Source: JBBRYB01 sp038238115
Lineage (GTDB): Bacteria > Actinomycetota > Actinomycetes > Propionibacteriales > Nocardioidaceae
Assembly: GCA_038238115.1 (NCBI GenBank)
Contig: JBBRYB010000033.1
Coordinates: 1 to 38,556, forward strand
Length of the DNA: 38,556 nt
Direction of reading: 5' to 3'
Position numbers and translations under genes: made by a program. Below are positions 1-8,343 of the stretch, in pieces (the first letter of the stretch is position 1; each line of letters starts with the position of its first letter). Below the pieces are notes generated by a model. That model made no database searches and was not told the origin of the DNA. It saw nothing but the letters and a program-made list of their open reading frames with translations.

Positions 1-1029
1 AAAGAGGACTTTCCGTTCGAGGAGATCTCTGACCATCTCGAGCAGGAAGGCTGTCTCGTCTGGGTCGACATCTGTGACCCCGACTCACCTCAGCTGTCTG
101 AGCTGGGCCGGGAGCTGACACTCGAGCCTCTGACCATCGAGGACGCGCTGACCCGGGAGGGCCGGGCAAAGGCGACACGCTATCCGACGTACACGTTCCT
201 GACGACCTACGCCACGGTGATTCGCAGTCAGGAAGACGCCAACGGCAGTCCTCTGCCTCAGTCGCAAACTGAGCAGGCTGACGGCGCACAAACAGACTCG
301 CCCAAGAGAGATCCCGAGCCAGCCGATTCCGCCTTGATCGTGACCCGCCTGTCGGCTTTTGTGCTGCGGCGCGGCATCGTCACTATTAGGCATGGCAGCG
401 ACTTCGACATGGAGGAAGTCGTTCGGCGCTGGGAGGACAACGCAGACCTGCTCAAGTTCGGCGTTGGCGCCTTGGTCTACGGCCTCCTCGACTTTATCGT
501 GGACGGGCATTTCGACGCTGTGCAAGCGCTCGACGACAGCATCGAGTCATTGGAGGACGGCCTCTTCGACGACCGCGCTGTGAGCCGCGAGGTGCAACGT
601 CGTACCTACCGCATTCGCAGGGATCTTGTGGAGCTACGTCGTGTGGTGTTGCCGATGCGAGAGGTCATCAACTCGGTATTAAGGCACCGCCGTGATCTGG
701 ACGCTCCCGCAGAGCTCGATCCCTGGTACGACGACCTCTACGACCATGTCCTGCGCGCTTCTGAGTGGACCGAGTCGCTGCGCGACATGATTACCACGAT
801 ATTCGAGACCAACCTGTCGTTGCAGGACGCGAGGCTCAACACGGTGATGAAGAAGCTGACCAGCTGGGCGGCTATTATCGCGGTGCCCACGGCGATCACC
901 GGTTTCTTCGGTCAGAACGTACCTTTTCCGGGCTTTGCCCGCGAGTCGGGTTTCATCTTCAGCTGTGTCGTGATCGTCGTGATCGCCGGCCTACTGTACG
1001 CCGGGTTCCGACGTCGCGACTGGCTGTAG
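1..1029 (+). CDS. corA: CorA-family divalent cation transporter, 5' partial
   Basis: The frame is open from base 1 to a TAG at 1027-1029, giving 342 visible residues; the true start lies outside the window. The visible part has the CorA layout: an N-terminal soluble domain containing the conserved 'LTIEDAL' stretch, a long charged helical region, and two C-terminal membrane segments. Family members are homopentameric Mg2+/Co2+ channels of the inner membrane. The loop after the first membrane helix normally carries the signature GMN; here it reads 'GFFGQNVPF', so Met is replaced by Gln. The charged tail 'RRRDWL' after the second helix is typical. An acidic, Pro-rich insert at about residues 77-105 ('SQEDANGSPLP') interrupts the soluble domain. 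The family call is firm; ion specificity cannot be read from the sequence, because GxN variants differ. Confidence 0.88.
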   Translation, partial: KEDFPFEEISDHLEQEGCLVWVDICDPDSPQLSELGRELTLEPLTIEDALTREGRAKATRYPTYTFLTTYATVIRSQEDANGSPLPQSQTEQADGAQTDSPKRDPEPADSALIVTRLSAFVLRRGIVTIRHGSDFDMEEVVRRWEDNADLLKFGVGALVYGLLDFIVDGHFDAVQALDDSIESLEDGLFDDRAVSREVQRRTYRIRRDLVELRRVVLPMREVINSVLRHRRDLDAPAELDPWYDDLYDHVLRASEWTESLRDMITTIFETNLSLQDARLNTVMKKLTSWAAIIAVPTAITGFFGQNVPFPGFARESGFIFSCVVIVVIAGLLYAGFRRRDWL

Positions 1030-1092
1030 CAAACGACCGGGGCCCGACCGTCCAGCATTTTTGTGACCTCGCGCCGCCGTCGCAACTGTGTC

Positions 1093-1098
1093 TATACT
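1093..1098 (+). promoter_or_regulatory. Possible -10 element of the lsr2-like gene
   Basis: TATACT lies 28 bases before the ATG at 1127, in the 97-base gap after corA. No convincing -35 hexamer sits at the usual spacing, so the call rests on the -10 alone. Confidence 0.35.
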
Positions 1099-1126
1099 TG
1101 GCATCTGGGGACACGAGGAGACAGCA

Positions 1127-1330
1127 ATGGTGCAACGCAGAGTCGTGGAGATGGTCAGCGACCTCACGGAGAAGCCCGCCGACGAGAAAGTGCATTTCGC
1201 GCTCGACGGTACCGGCTACGAGATCGACCTGACGTCCGCGGAGGCAAGCAAGCTTCGCGGTGACTTCCAGCGATACATCCGCTCAGGACGGCGCCTCAAG
1301 CGCAAGAGGCGGGCGGCTGCCGCTCGCTGA
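1127..1330 (+). CDS. Short Lsr2-like nucleoid protein (dimerisation domain only)
   Basis: This 67-residue protein starts at the ATG at 1127, preceded by GAGGAGA. An in-frame upstream start at 1088 has no ribosome site. Lsr2 is the actinobacterial H-NS analogue that bridges and silences AT-rich or foreign DNA. The match is to its N-terminal oligomerisation domain: 'VHFALDGTGYEIDLTS' followed by 'KLRGDFQRYI' and a basic tail 'GRRLKRKRR'. Canonical Lsr2 is about 110 residues and ends in a separate DNA-binding domain with an AT-hook-like RGR motif, which is absent. It could pair with full-length Lsr2 and modulate it, or bind DNA weakly through the basic tail; both are inference. It lies between corA and a convergent broken glycosyltransferase. 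Confidence 0.82.
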   Translation: MVQRRVVEMVSDLTEKPADEKVHFALDGTGYEIDLTSAEASKLRGDFQRYIRSGRRLKRKRRAAAAR

Positions 1331-1353
1331 GCGAAAGCGGACCTCGGCTCGGT

Positions 1354-2856
1354 TCAGTCATAGTGCTGGAAGGCAGCCCACACGACGTCCCACGAGTGGC
1401 GTGGCTGACGGCAGACCGCGACGGGTTCACCCTGCTCCTCGTTATCTACGTCGAGGCCGTTCGTCAGGCGCGCTTTGACCGAACATGAGCGGAACTCCGT
1501 CCTCGCAGTTGCCAGCTGACCGCCGACCAGGAGGACCACTGCTGTGCCCGTGGGCGGCCTCGACTCGAAGTAGAGATCATTCTGGGCGCTGAAGACTCTC
1601 GGCAGCCCTAGGGCCGGCCCATAGCGGGCGATTGCACCCGCCTCTCCATAGTTGCTTGTCACGACCGCTGCGCCTCTTGTCGTTGAGCTCGGCAATGCGT
1701 CGTACACCGCCGCGACCTGCCTGACGTAGCGTGGCCAGCCGACGGAGTCGCGAGACGTCTGGTTGATGGCCGGAATCGGCGTCGACCCGAGCTGCGCGAC
1801 CGGGACTATCGGCAGCGCAATCAGCGCTGACACGAGCGCGTTGACCGCCGCGCCGGACACGAGCAGCAACCGCCATCCGCTGGCCCGAGAAACGAACTCG
1901 CTCACGGGAACGCACCCGGCAGCGAACAGCACGGTGAGCAACCCGAAGGGATAATAGAGCTGCGTACCCGAGAGAAACACCAGCACCAGAAGAACAGGGA
2001 ATGCGGCCGCCATGAAACGGGCCTCGCGCCACTGTGGCCGGCGCCAAAGTGCCACCAGGCCGGCTAGCCATATCACCGTGAGCGGCGGACCGAGCAGGAG
2101 GGTGAGGAACGGCCACATCAGGATCCGGACGTCTCCGCTGTTGTTGTCCGCGAGCGCCTGCCCCATCGTGAGCTCGGGCCAGTGGTTCGTCAGCTAGAAC
2201 CAGATGTTCGGCGAGCCGATGAGCAGCGCCAGAGCAGCAGAGCCGAGAACCCAGCGTGACAAGAGCAGTCGGCGCGGACCGACCAGCAGAAACCCGCCGG
2301 CGAACGCTGCCAGCAGCATCGCGACCAACAGCTTGTTGTACATGCTCAGCCCCACGACCACGCCGACTCCGACCCACCAGCGCGGATCCCTCCGCAGCAC
2401 GGCACGCAGCACGAGGAGGCTGACCAGCGGCCACACGACGAGGTCGAGCGAGGACGTCAGCATCACATGACCGAAGAGCAGCGTGCTGGTGGCGAACGCG
2501 TACGCCCAGGCGCACAACTGCTGGGCACCGCGGCCGCCCCCGAGCTCGCGAGTGATGAGCGCGACCACCAGCACCGACCCCACGGCTGAGAGCGTCGCCG
2601 GTATCCGGATTGCCCACGGCTCGTCTGCCACGTGGTCGCTGAGGAAGCGGACGAGCAGGGGAGTCAGCGGCGGCTGGTCGACGTACCCCCAGGCCGGCCT
2701 GAGCATCCTGAAGTAGAGCTCGTCGCGGTGGAATCCATAGCCGTTGCTGAACACCGTGAGCAGCGCGGCCACGGCGAGCATCGCCGAGAGCACCGGCCCA
2801 CGAGCCAGGGCTGGAACGCCGAGTCGGGTCTCCTCCGCCGCCACGGTCGCTCCCAT
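1354..2856 (-). pseudogene. ArnT/PMT-type membrane glycosyltransferase split by in-frame TAG
   Basis: One continuous frame of about 500 codons runs from the ATG at 2856 to the stop at 1354-1356, but is interrupted by TAG at 2194-2196. The N-terminal 220 residues contain the GT39/ArnT-like features: a luminal acidic motif 'GFHRDELYF', then 'VDQPPLTPLL', and repeated hydrophobic helices. Family enzymes transfer sugars from polyprenyl-phosphate donors. After the stop the same frame resumes with 'LTNHWPELTMGQALADNN' and more membrane helices plus a soluble C-terminal domain. The text across the stop ('GSPNIWF', stop, 'LTNHWPEL') reads as an uninterrupted family sequence in which the stop occupies a probable Gln (CAG to TAG). 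No indel is needed. A downstream restart at 2166 would yield only the C-terminal half. The gene is probably inactive, unless the stop is a sequencing error. It diverges from the methyltransferase at 2918. Confidence 0.8.
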
Positions 2857-2917
2857 TCGGCGACCGTACCGGCTGCCCGAGTCTGCGGACTTCGGCGGCG
2901 TGCCGGAGGATGCCCTC

Positions 2918-4198
2918 ATGACTGCACCGCAAGCCGCGACCACCGGCTCCACGGATGTCATCGGCCGCGTTGTCGAGCTCGAGATTGACGCCATCGCGCA
3001 CGGCGGGCACTGCGTCGGCCGGCACGAGGGCCGAGTGATCTTCGTCCGGCACACCCTGCCGGGGGAGCGCGTTCGCGCACGGATCACCGAGGGCAAGGAG
3101 ACGTCGCGCTACCTTCGGGGGGACGCCATCGAGGTCCTCCGCCCGGCGCCCGGACGTGTAGAGCGCCGGTGTGCCGTGGCCGTGCCTGGTGGCTGTGGCG
3201 GCTGCGACTTCCAGCATGTCGACCTGCCGACGCAGCGCGAGCTGCTCGCCGCTGTCGTACGCGAGCAGCTCCAGCGACTGGCGGGCATCGAGTACGACGT
3301 GGTGGTCGAGCCCCCCGACGATGGGGACGGCCTGGGCTGGCGGACGCGGGTCGAATTCGCCGTCGACGTACACCACCGGCTCGGTCTTCGACGGCACCGG
3401 TCCCACGACGTCATCGCCGTCGATCCGTGCCCGATCGCGCATCGCGCTCTCGACGACTTCACGCAGCACGCGTGGGACGCCGAACGCGTCGAGGCCGTGG
3501 TCTCGTCGAACGGAGAACGGCTCGCGGTCGTGACCAAGCCCGCCGGTCCGCTCCCGCGTCTCGACCTCATCGGGGTCGTGGACGCCGAGCAGGGAAAGCG
3601 AGTCGGCGGACGTACGTACGTTCGCGAGCAGGTGCGCGACCGCGAGTTCCGGGTTACGCGGGGAGGCTTCTGGCAGGTTCACCCAGCGGCCGCCGAGAGG
3701 CTGGTGGATGCCGTCCTGACGATGGCCGCGTTGGCGTCAGGGGAGCGGGTAGCCGACCTCTACGCGGGCGTCGGCCTGTTCACGGCATTCCTCGCCGAGG
3801 CGGTGGGGCACGGCGGGCTCGTCTACAGCGTCGAGTCGAGCCAGCGCGCCGCCCGGGACGCCCGGCGCAACCTGCACGGCTCGCCGAACGTGCGTCTCGT
3901 CCATGCACCTGTGGAGGCGGCGCTCCGCCGGGCCGAGGTGGCGGGTCCGCTGGATGTCGTGGTGCTCGACCCGCCGCGGACCGGTGCGCGCTCGCGGGTG
4001 GTCGCGGCAGTCGCACACCTCGAGCCCTCGCGGATCGTGTACGTCGCGTGCGATCCCGCCGCGCTGGCGCGAGACGTTGCGACGTTTGCGTCCCACGGCT
4101 ACGGCCTGACGACCCTACGGGCCCTCGATCTCTTCCCGATGACGCACCACGTCGAATGCGTCGCTTTGCTGACAAAAACAGGCTCTGACCTGCGGTGA
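2918..4198 (+). CDS. TRAM-domain class I RNA (uracil-5) methyltransferase, TrmA/RlmD family
   Basis: The 426-residue product starts at the ATG at 2918, with CGGAGGA ending 7 bases upstream; earlier in-frame starts would overlap the divergent glycosyltransferase. An N-terminal TRAM RNA-binding domain (about residues 13-75) is followed by iron-sulfur cysteines C85, C93 and C96 ('PGGCGGCDF') and the later 'DPCPIAH', matching the [4Fe-4S] site of RlmD-type enzymes. The SAM-binding motif is 'DLYAGVGLFTAFLAE'. The 'LDPPRTGA' motif, the nucleophile in 'VYVACDPAALARD' and the general-base Glu in 'FPMTHHVECV' are all present. The enzyme would methylate C5 of a uridine in 23S rRNA or tRNA; which one cannot be told from sequence. 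All key residues are intact. It is the last chromosomal gene before the ICE. Confidence 0.92.
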   Translation: MTAPQAATTGSTDVIGRVVELEIDAIAHGGHCVGRHEGRVIFVRHTLPGERVRARITEGKETSRYLRGDAIEVLRPAPGRVERRCAVAVPGGCGGCDFQHVDLPTQRELLAAVVREQLQRLAGIEYDVVVEPPDDGDGLGWRTRVEFAVDVHHRLGLRRHRSHDVIAVDPCPIAHRALDDFTQHAWDAERVEAVVSSNGERLAVVTKPAGPLPRLDLIGVVDAEQGKRVGGRTYVREQVRDREFRVTRGGFWQVHPAAAERLVDAVLTMAALASGERVADLYAGVGLFTAFLAEAVGHGGLVYSVESSQRAARDARRNLHGSPNVRLVHAPVEAALRRAEVAGPLDVVVLDPPRTGARSRVVAAVAHLEPSRIVYVACDPAALARDVATFASHGYGLTTLRALDLFPMTHHVECVALLTKTGSDLR

Positions 4199-4242
4199 TG
4201 TGATTCGGGGTCTCACGGTCGAACCCTGAAAATGGGCCTTAG

Positions 4243-4263
4243 GGCTCACTTTCGGCTCACTTT
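4243..4263. repeat. Tandem 11-base direct repeat at the ICE left end
   Basis: GGCTCACTTT occurs at 4243-4252 and again at 4254-4263, period 11, in the non-coding stretch between the methyltransferase and the integrase. Short tandem repeats beside an integrase gene often serve as recombinase arm sites. No copy was found near the right end of the ICE, so the role is open. Confidence 0.4.
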
Positions 4264-4342
4264 GAAATTACGAGGCCGGATCCTGGCTACGGGACGGAGT
4301 CTCTGCTGCACCGCCGTGACCGTGCAGGGGAGCGCAGGACGG

Positions 4343-4373
4343 CCCATAGACGGGCTCGGAGCACGTCTATGGG
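4343..4373. terminator. 10-bp-stem inverted repeat downstream of the integrase
   Basis: CCCATAGACG (4343-4352) and CGTCTATGGG (4364-4373) are perfect reverse complements around an 11-base loop, 33 bases beyond the integrase stop. It could be an integrase terminator, although no clear U-tract follows, or a recombinase or attachment structure. The rest of the 4199-4405 gap holds no gene and no recognisable tRNA. Confidence 0.5.
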
Positions 4374-4405
4374 TTCGTGGGTCGCCTTTTGGTTTCCGGT
4401 GGCTC

Positions 4406-5650
4406 TCAGAGTCCGAGAGTTGGCGCGTCGCTGGTCCCCGAGCCCGGAGCGAGGCGCTCGGTGGCTGCCCGGTAGTCGGGCACGATGCGCTTGCGGTTGA
4501 TGTAGTGCCGCTCGGTGACCGTCTTGGAGGTGTGGCCGAGCTGGTTCATGGCGGCCTCGGCGTCGTAGACCTCATCGATCTCGGTCGCCACAGTCCGGCG
4601 GAAGGAGTGGGGCGAGACGTCCCGGAGAGCATCGAGGTCCGCGTAGTCGGCGAGGTGGCGGATATGCCACAGCCGGCCCTGAACGTTGGTGGGGTAGTGC
4701 CAGGTGCCGTTGCGGGTAATGAACACTGCTTCGAGGTCATTGGGCGTCTGGGCAACCTTGCGCCGGCGCAGCAAGGCTGCCGCCCAATCAGGAAGCGCGA
4801 TAGGGCGGATCGCGGCGTCGGTCTTGCCGTAGTCGACCCGCTTGCCCCTGGAGGTGATCTGACCGTTGACCATGAGCCATGGGAACCAGCCCGCGTCGTC
4901 GCGACGCTCCGGCGGGGCCGTCAGTTCGATGTCGGACCATCGCAGAGCCAGCAGTTCGCCGATGCGCATGCCGGTGGCGATGAGCATCTCGACGATGTCG
5001 GGCAGATCGACGCTCTTCGGCCCGTTGCGCTTCTCGGCGTTGGCCCACTCGCGGATGGCGGCACGCACGGCGTCCAGGTCCTTCACGGGAACCGGCTTCT
5101 TTTTGTTTCGTGGCACAGGGACCGATGGGACGGCCGTTGCTGGATTGCCGTTGATCGCTTCGTGGAAGATTGCCATGTTGAAGGCGCGTACGAGGACGCT
5201 GCGGATCCTCTTGCGCAGGTCTGGAGAGACACCCGAGCTGTCCAGCGCGGCCTGGATGATCACCGGCCGAACGTGGCGTAGTTGGTAGGCGCCGATTGGG
5301 TGTTCGGTCTTGTCACTGTCGAGGATCCAGCGGATATGGGAGCGGTAGTACGCCAAGGTCTCCGCTCGTGGTCCTCCATCCGACTGTTCCATCTTCTTGA
5401 ACCAGAGGTCGAGGAGGTCCTGCACGGTGTCATCGGGAGCGAGGGCGCCGTCGCCGAAGGTGCCGGTGTGCTCGACGAAGAACGCCTTGAGGTTGGCCCG
5501 CGCCTTGTTCTTGGTCTCGCCGTTCTTGCGGTACTGACGCACGACACCATCGACGTCGCAGTAGCGGGCGCGCGCTTGCCACGTCCCGTTCTTCAGCTGG
5601 AAGCAACTGATCTCACCGTACGTGCCAACCATCAGTCGTTGTCTGGCCAT
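4406..5650 (-). CDS. int: ICE tyrosine recombinase (integrase)
   Basis: The product has 414 residues, the usual length for an actinobacterial ICE or phage integrase. The N-terminal part carries an AP2-like arm-binding segment ('GTWQARARYCDVDG'), then a SAM-like core-binding domain ('TVQDLLDLWFKKM'). The C-terminal catalytic domain has the family residues: Arg in 'ATGMRIGELLALRW', 'HSFRRTVATE', 'LGHTSKTVT' and the nucleophile in 'TERHYINRKR'. The ATG at 5650 is preceded by GGAAAGAGG. It recombines attP with attB to insert or excise the ICE. It lies at the ICE left edge, directly downstream of the excisionase (16-base gap), in the usual xis-int order. All catalytic residues appear intact, so integration could still work. 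Confidence 0.95.
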   Translation of the reverse strand: MARQRLMVGTYGEISCFQLKNGTWQARARYCDVDGVVRQYRKNGETKNKARANLKAFFVEHTGTFGDGALAPDDTVQDLLDLWFKKMEQSDGGPRAETLAYYRSHIRWILDSDKTEHPIGAYQLRHVRPVIIQAALDSSGVSPDLRKRIRSVLVRAFNMAIFHEAINGNPATAVPSVPVPRNKKKPVPVKDLDAVRAAIREWANAEKRNGPKSVDLPDIVEMLIATGMRIGELLALRWSDIELTAPPERRDDAGWFPWLMVNGQITSRGKRVDYGKTDAAIRPIALPDWAAALLRRRKVAQTPNDLEAVFITRNGTWHYPTNVQGRLWHIRHLADYADLDALRDVSPHSFRRTVATEIDEVYDAEAAMNQLGHTSKTVTERHYINRKRIVPDYRAATERLAPGSGTSDAPTLGL

Positions 5651-5666
5651 TCCTCTTTCCTTCGTT

Positions 5667-6017
5667 TCAGGCGACCTCGTCGGGGCCAGTTGCCCGCAGG
5701 GCTACACCTCGCACGCGACTGGCACGGTTGCGAGTACGGACCACACCCGGAGGCAGTGGCCGAGATTCCTCGACCATGTCCTGGTCCTCCGTGAAGGACT
5801 CCTCATGGGCACGCACCCAACGGTCAAGCTCGGAAAGCCGATACTTGAGCCGGCCGCCAGCCTTGACGGCGCGTGGACCGTAGCCGGGACGACGAACACG
5901 CCACGTCAGCAGCGTCGCCTTGGGAACGCCGAGGTAGCCACAAGCATCGTCCGTGTTCAGGAACGGGTCGCGGACCGTCGGAACGCTCCTGGTTGACGGG
6001 CTGGCGTCGGTCATCAT
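5667..6017 (-). CDS. xis: Excisionase-like helix-turn-helix protein
   Basis: This 116-residue protein starts at tandem ATGs at 6017 and 6014, preceded by AAAGGAG 5 bases upstream. A MerR/Xis-type winged helix-turn-helix occupies about residues 18-70: 'LNTDDACGYLGVPKATLL' then 'RRPGYGPRAVKAGGRLKY', ending with 'LSELDRWV'. Such proteins bend attachment-site DNA and direct the integrase toward excision; some also act as regulators. The C-terminal tail is basic and probably disordered. It sits just upstream of int on the same strand and is probably co-transcribed. The 96-base gap 6018-6113 behind it should hold its promoter, although no clear hexamers were seen. Confidence 0.8.
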   Translation of the reverse strand: MMTDASPSTRSVPTVRDPFLNTDDACGYLGVPKATLLTWRVRRPGYGPRAVKAGGRLKYRLSELDRWVRAHEESFTEDQDMVEESRPLPPGVVRTRNRASRVRGVALRATGPDEVA

Positions 6018-6113
6018 GTGCGCTCCTTTGGTCGGCAGTAATGGTTAGGTGCGCGGATTGCTCCGAGTTGAGATGGTGGTCTTGCTCCGCGCGCTGGTTG
6101 TCTGCGGCCTTTG

Positions 6114-7430
6114 TCAGAGAGACGGGCCATCGGTGATCACTCCTCGGGTAGGTGGGCGGTGGATGAGAGCCGCGTGAAGGCCGGCCCGAGTCGGGCCGGG
6201 AGTCGCGGTCTGGACGCCGGGGTCGGGCCGGAGTCGCTCGCGGACGGTGTCGATGAGTTCATGGTTGGTGGTGCGGTCGACGGGAACGAACCGTTCGCGG
6301 ACCGGCGCGACGAGCTCTCCGCTGCTCTCGACGAGCCTGGGAAGTCGGACACGCTGGAAGAGCGCACCCTCGTCGATGCCGTCCTCGATCACATCCGCGA
6401 TCCGTCTGTCGAGGCGGCCGAAGAGAAGCTCGAAGCCGCCGAGCACGCGCGGCTCGACGATCGCGTCGACAGGCAGGGCTCGAAGGCGGCTGACCGCGTT
6501 CGCGCCTTCCGCAACTGCGGACGCGCCATGGCCGAGGAGTCCCCCGATAGGTCGGAACTGCCGTTGGAGTTGGAGGTAGGTCTCAGCCCGGGCGGTCCAG
6601 CGGTCGGCCAGCCGCTCGTCGACCCGGGCGGCGAACGGGACGAGGTGGCGCGAGAGGAGTCGCTGGGAGTCGATGACGTAGCGGAGGTTGGTCGCGTTGG
6701 GGACCGACTTCATGCGTACGACGAGGTTGTGCTCGGCCTAGAGTACTCCGAGGATCCCAGGCTTCGCAGGCCCTGCGATCGGCTTGGTCTTGGGCCGCCA
6801 TCCGAGAGTGTCGACGGTGTAGTCGGGTTGGCCGAGGCTCACATCGAGCGCGGCTGCGAGTGCGGCCCAGCCGAGCCGGCTGCCTTGCGCGAGCTGCTCC
6901 CAGCCGGGGGTGTTGCGATAGCGCTGGTCGAGCACGACCAGCGCCTGGGTGATCGCAGCGACGTCGGCGACCACGGCCTGGGCCTGGGGCACCGACATCG
7001 CGGTGGCGACGTCGGGTGCGGTGTCGTGCTCGGCGAGCGCAGCGGCCCGGGCAGCCGTCCGCCAGAGTTCGACCGACTCGTGGCCCGTGGGTGTGGTGAG
7101 CTGCTCGATGCTCGCCGAAGTCGCGGTTGCTTCGGTCTTGGCCAGGTTGATGGTTCGGGCGAGTTCGCCGGCGGGGGAAGCTGCGTGTCCGGCGTTGCCG
7201 ACGGAGCGGAACGGGTTCGGCTGGGCGGGTGCCTGATTGGAGAACGTCAGCCGGCTGACCGAGGCCAACGCCTGGCTGCACCAGATGAGCACGCTCTGCC
7301 GATATGCACGGATCTGGGCCCCGAGCTCGGCCCGCTCGGTCGGTGTGCCGCCGAGGCGCTGCTGGACCCTGTGCTGACGCAGCAGCTCGGCGAACGCCTC
7401 GCGCATCGCGGCGCCGGTCTCGCCGTACAT
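6114..7430 (-). pseudogene. Conserved ICE protein of unknown function, split by in-frame TAG
   Basis: A single frame of about 438 codons runs from the ATG at 7430 (an in-frame TTG at 7439 is an alternative) to the stop at 6114-6116, but carries TAG at 6738-6740. The part before the stop ends 'GPAKPGILGVL'; after it the frame continues 'AEHNLVVRMKSVPNATNL'. The join reads naturally if the stop replaces Gln (CAG to TAG). The N-terminal half is a helical, Ala-rich domain; the C-terminal half contains 'GGLLGHGASAVAEGANAV' and 'RERFVPVDRTTNHELID'. No enzymatic motif is recognised. Its start overlaps the stop of the upstream gene (TGATG), so it is the downstream partner of that gene. A 199-residue restart at 6713 is possible. 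Confidence 0.65.
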
Positions 7431-7729
7431 CAGCCGCAATCCTGTGTGTAGGCGTCTTGCAGCATCCAGAGGACGAGTTCGACGCTGAGCGGATCGACGC
7501 CGTGCTGTTTGAGATCCTCGATCGCCGCAGTGGCGAGGTCGAACTGGATGGTCCGGTCCTGGGTGAGGGCGTCGAGGTAGACATCGGGGCTCTGGTCGCA
7601 GTGGAGCCGGTCGAGCTCGATGAGGACGTGCTCGTACGCCGAGGACGCGTCGTCGTTGCTGGCTTCGTCGGCGAGCGCGGCCACGTAGGTGCGGGCCTGG
7701 GCGAGGGTGTGTGCGTGCCGCAGTTGCAT
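7430..7729 (-). CDS. Small acidic ICE protein, unknown function
   Basis: The product has 99 residues and starts at the ATG at 7729, with a strong ribosome site AAAGGAGGT 5 bases upstream. It is helical and acidic ('LADEASNDDASSAYEHVL'), with no membrane segment and no recognised domain. Its TGA overlaps the ATG of the next gene, so the two are translationally coupled and may form a complex. The 117-base gap 7730-7846 upstream contains no gene. Confidence 0.7.
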   Translation of the reverse strand: MQLRHAHTLAQARTYVAALADEASNDDASSAYEHVLIELDRLHCDQSPDVYLDALTQDRTIQFDLATAAIEDLKQHGVDPLSVELVLWMLQDAYTQDCG

Positions 7730-7846
7730 GAGTGACCTCCTTTGTGGATTGGTCTCGATGGTTCGGCTGATCTCCCTGCGGTGACCAACGGGCGGTGTTG
7801 ACCTGTGGAGAACCGGTCTGCCGGTGTGCGTCGAGCGAGATGCCGG

Positions 7847-8332
7847 TCAGCCGGCGAGCTCGTCGTAGACGATCCCCGCGGCCCGTCTGCGGCGTCGAAC
7901 GTCGCTACGCACGAACTCCTCGAAGTCCGCGGCCCGGTCCCGAATCTCGACCTCGCCCTGACCTGGCTCGGCGGGTTCGCCGGGCCACACGGTCAGGCGG
8001 GTGGGGCGGTCGCGGTCCAGCCGGGTCCCACACAGCGCGACCCACTCGCGGAGCCGATGGCGGGCGTCGGCGAAGTCCCGCATCCACGTGATCGGCGCCG
8101 AGGGCGAGGAGGTCTCGTCGTAGCAGGCCAGGTAGTGGAGGTGGAGCGCGGAGAGTTCCCAGATCAACTCGTCGTGGCGGTGCCAGTACGGCGGCACGAT
8201 CGCCGGTGACAGCCCGAACGAGGTCTTGAGCCACAGCACGAACCGATCGAGGTCGCGCCACTCCACCTCGGCCTGGTCAGCGTCGAGCAGGTTCCAGTTG
8301 ATCGGTCCCGGCGGCTCATCATGCCCCGGCAT
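7847..8332 (-). CDS. DUF4913-family protein
   Basis: This 161-residue protein starts at the ATG at 8332, inside the short spacer after ssb. It matches the DUF4913 family common in actinobacterial mobile elements: 'WRDLDRFVLWLKTSFGLSP', 'IVPPYWHRHDELIWELSALH', 'APITWMRDFADARHRLREWV' and 'CGTRLDRDRPTR' are family landmarks. The function is unknown. The C-terminus is basic ('RSDVRRRRRAAG'), which might contact nucleic acid. It lies 11 bases after ssb on the same strand, suggesting a link to DNA processing during transfer. Confidence 0.8.
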   Translation of the reverse strand: MPGHDEPPGPINWNLLDADQAEVEWRDLDRFVLWLKTSFGLSPAIVPPYWHRHDELIWELSALHLHYLACYDETSSPSAPITWMRDFADARHRLREWVALCGTRLDRDRPTRLTVWPGEPAEPGQGEVEIRDRAADFEEFVRSDVRRRRRAAGIVYDELAG

Positions 8333-8343
8333 CCGGCACCGCC

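Noticed and set aside
2744..2917. Longer N-terminus of the RNA methyltransferase
   Set aside because: The extra codons overlap the divergent glycosyltransferase start and lack a ribosome site; the ATG at 2918 has a good one.
1577..3682. A 701-residue - strand ORF
   Set aside because: It is a low-quality Arg/Pro-rich shadow crossing both the glycosyltransferase and the methyltransferase in another frame.
4201..4240. tRNA 3' end at the ICE left boundary
   Set aside because: GGTCGAACC superficially recalls a T-arm, but no acceptor or anticodon stems pair with it and the T-loop is not canonical.
2194..6740. TAG recoded as an amino acid in this organism
   Set aside because: TAG is the natural stop of several intact genes here (CorA at 1027, PadR at 15116, ABC permease at 17049). 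Two isolated nonsense codons are better explained by mutation or error.
6111..7451. A 446-residue + strand ORF
   Set aside because: It is antisense to the split ICE protein, shows no family features, and is a GC-rich shadow frame.
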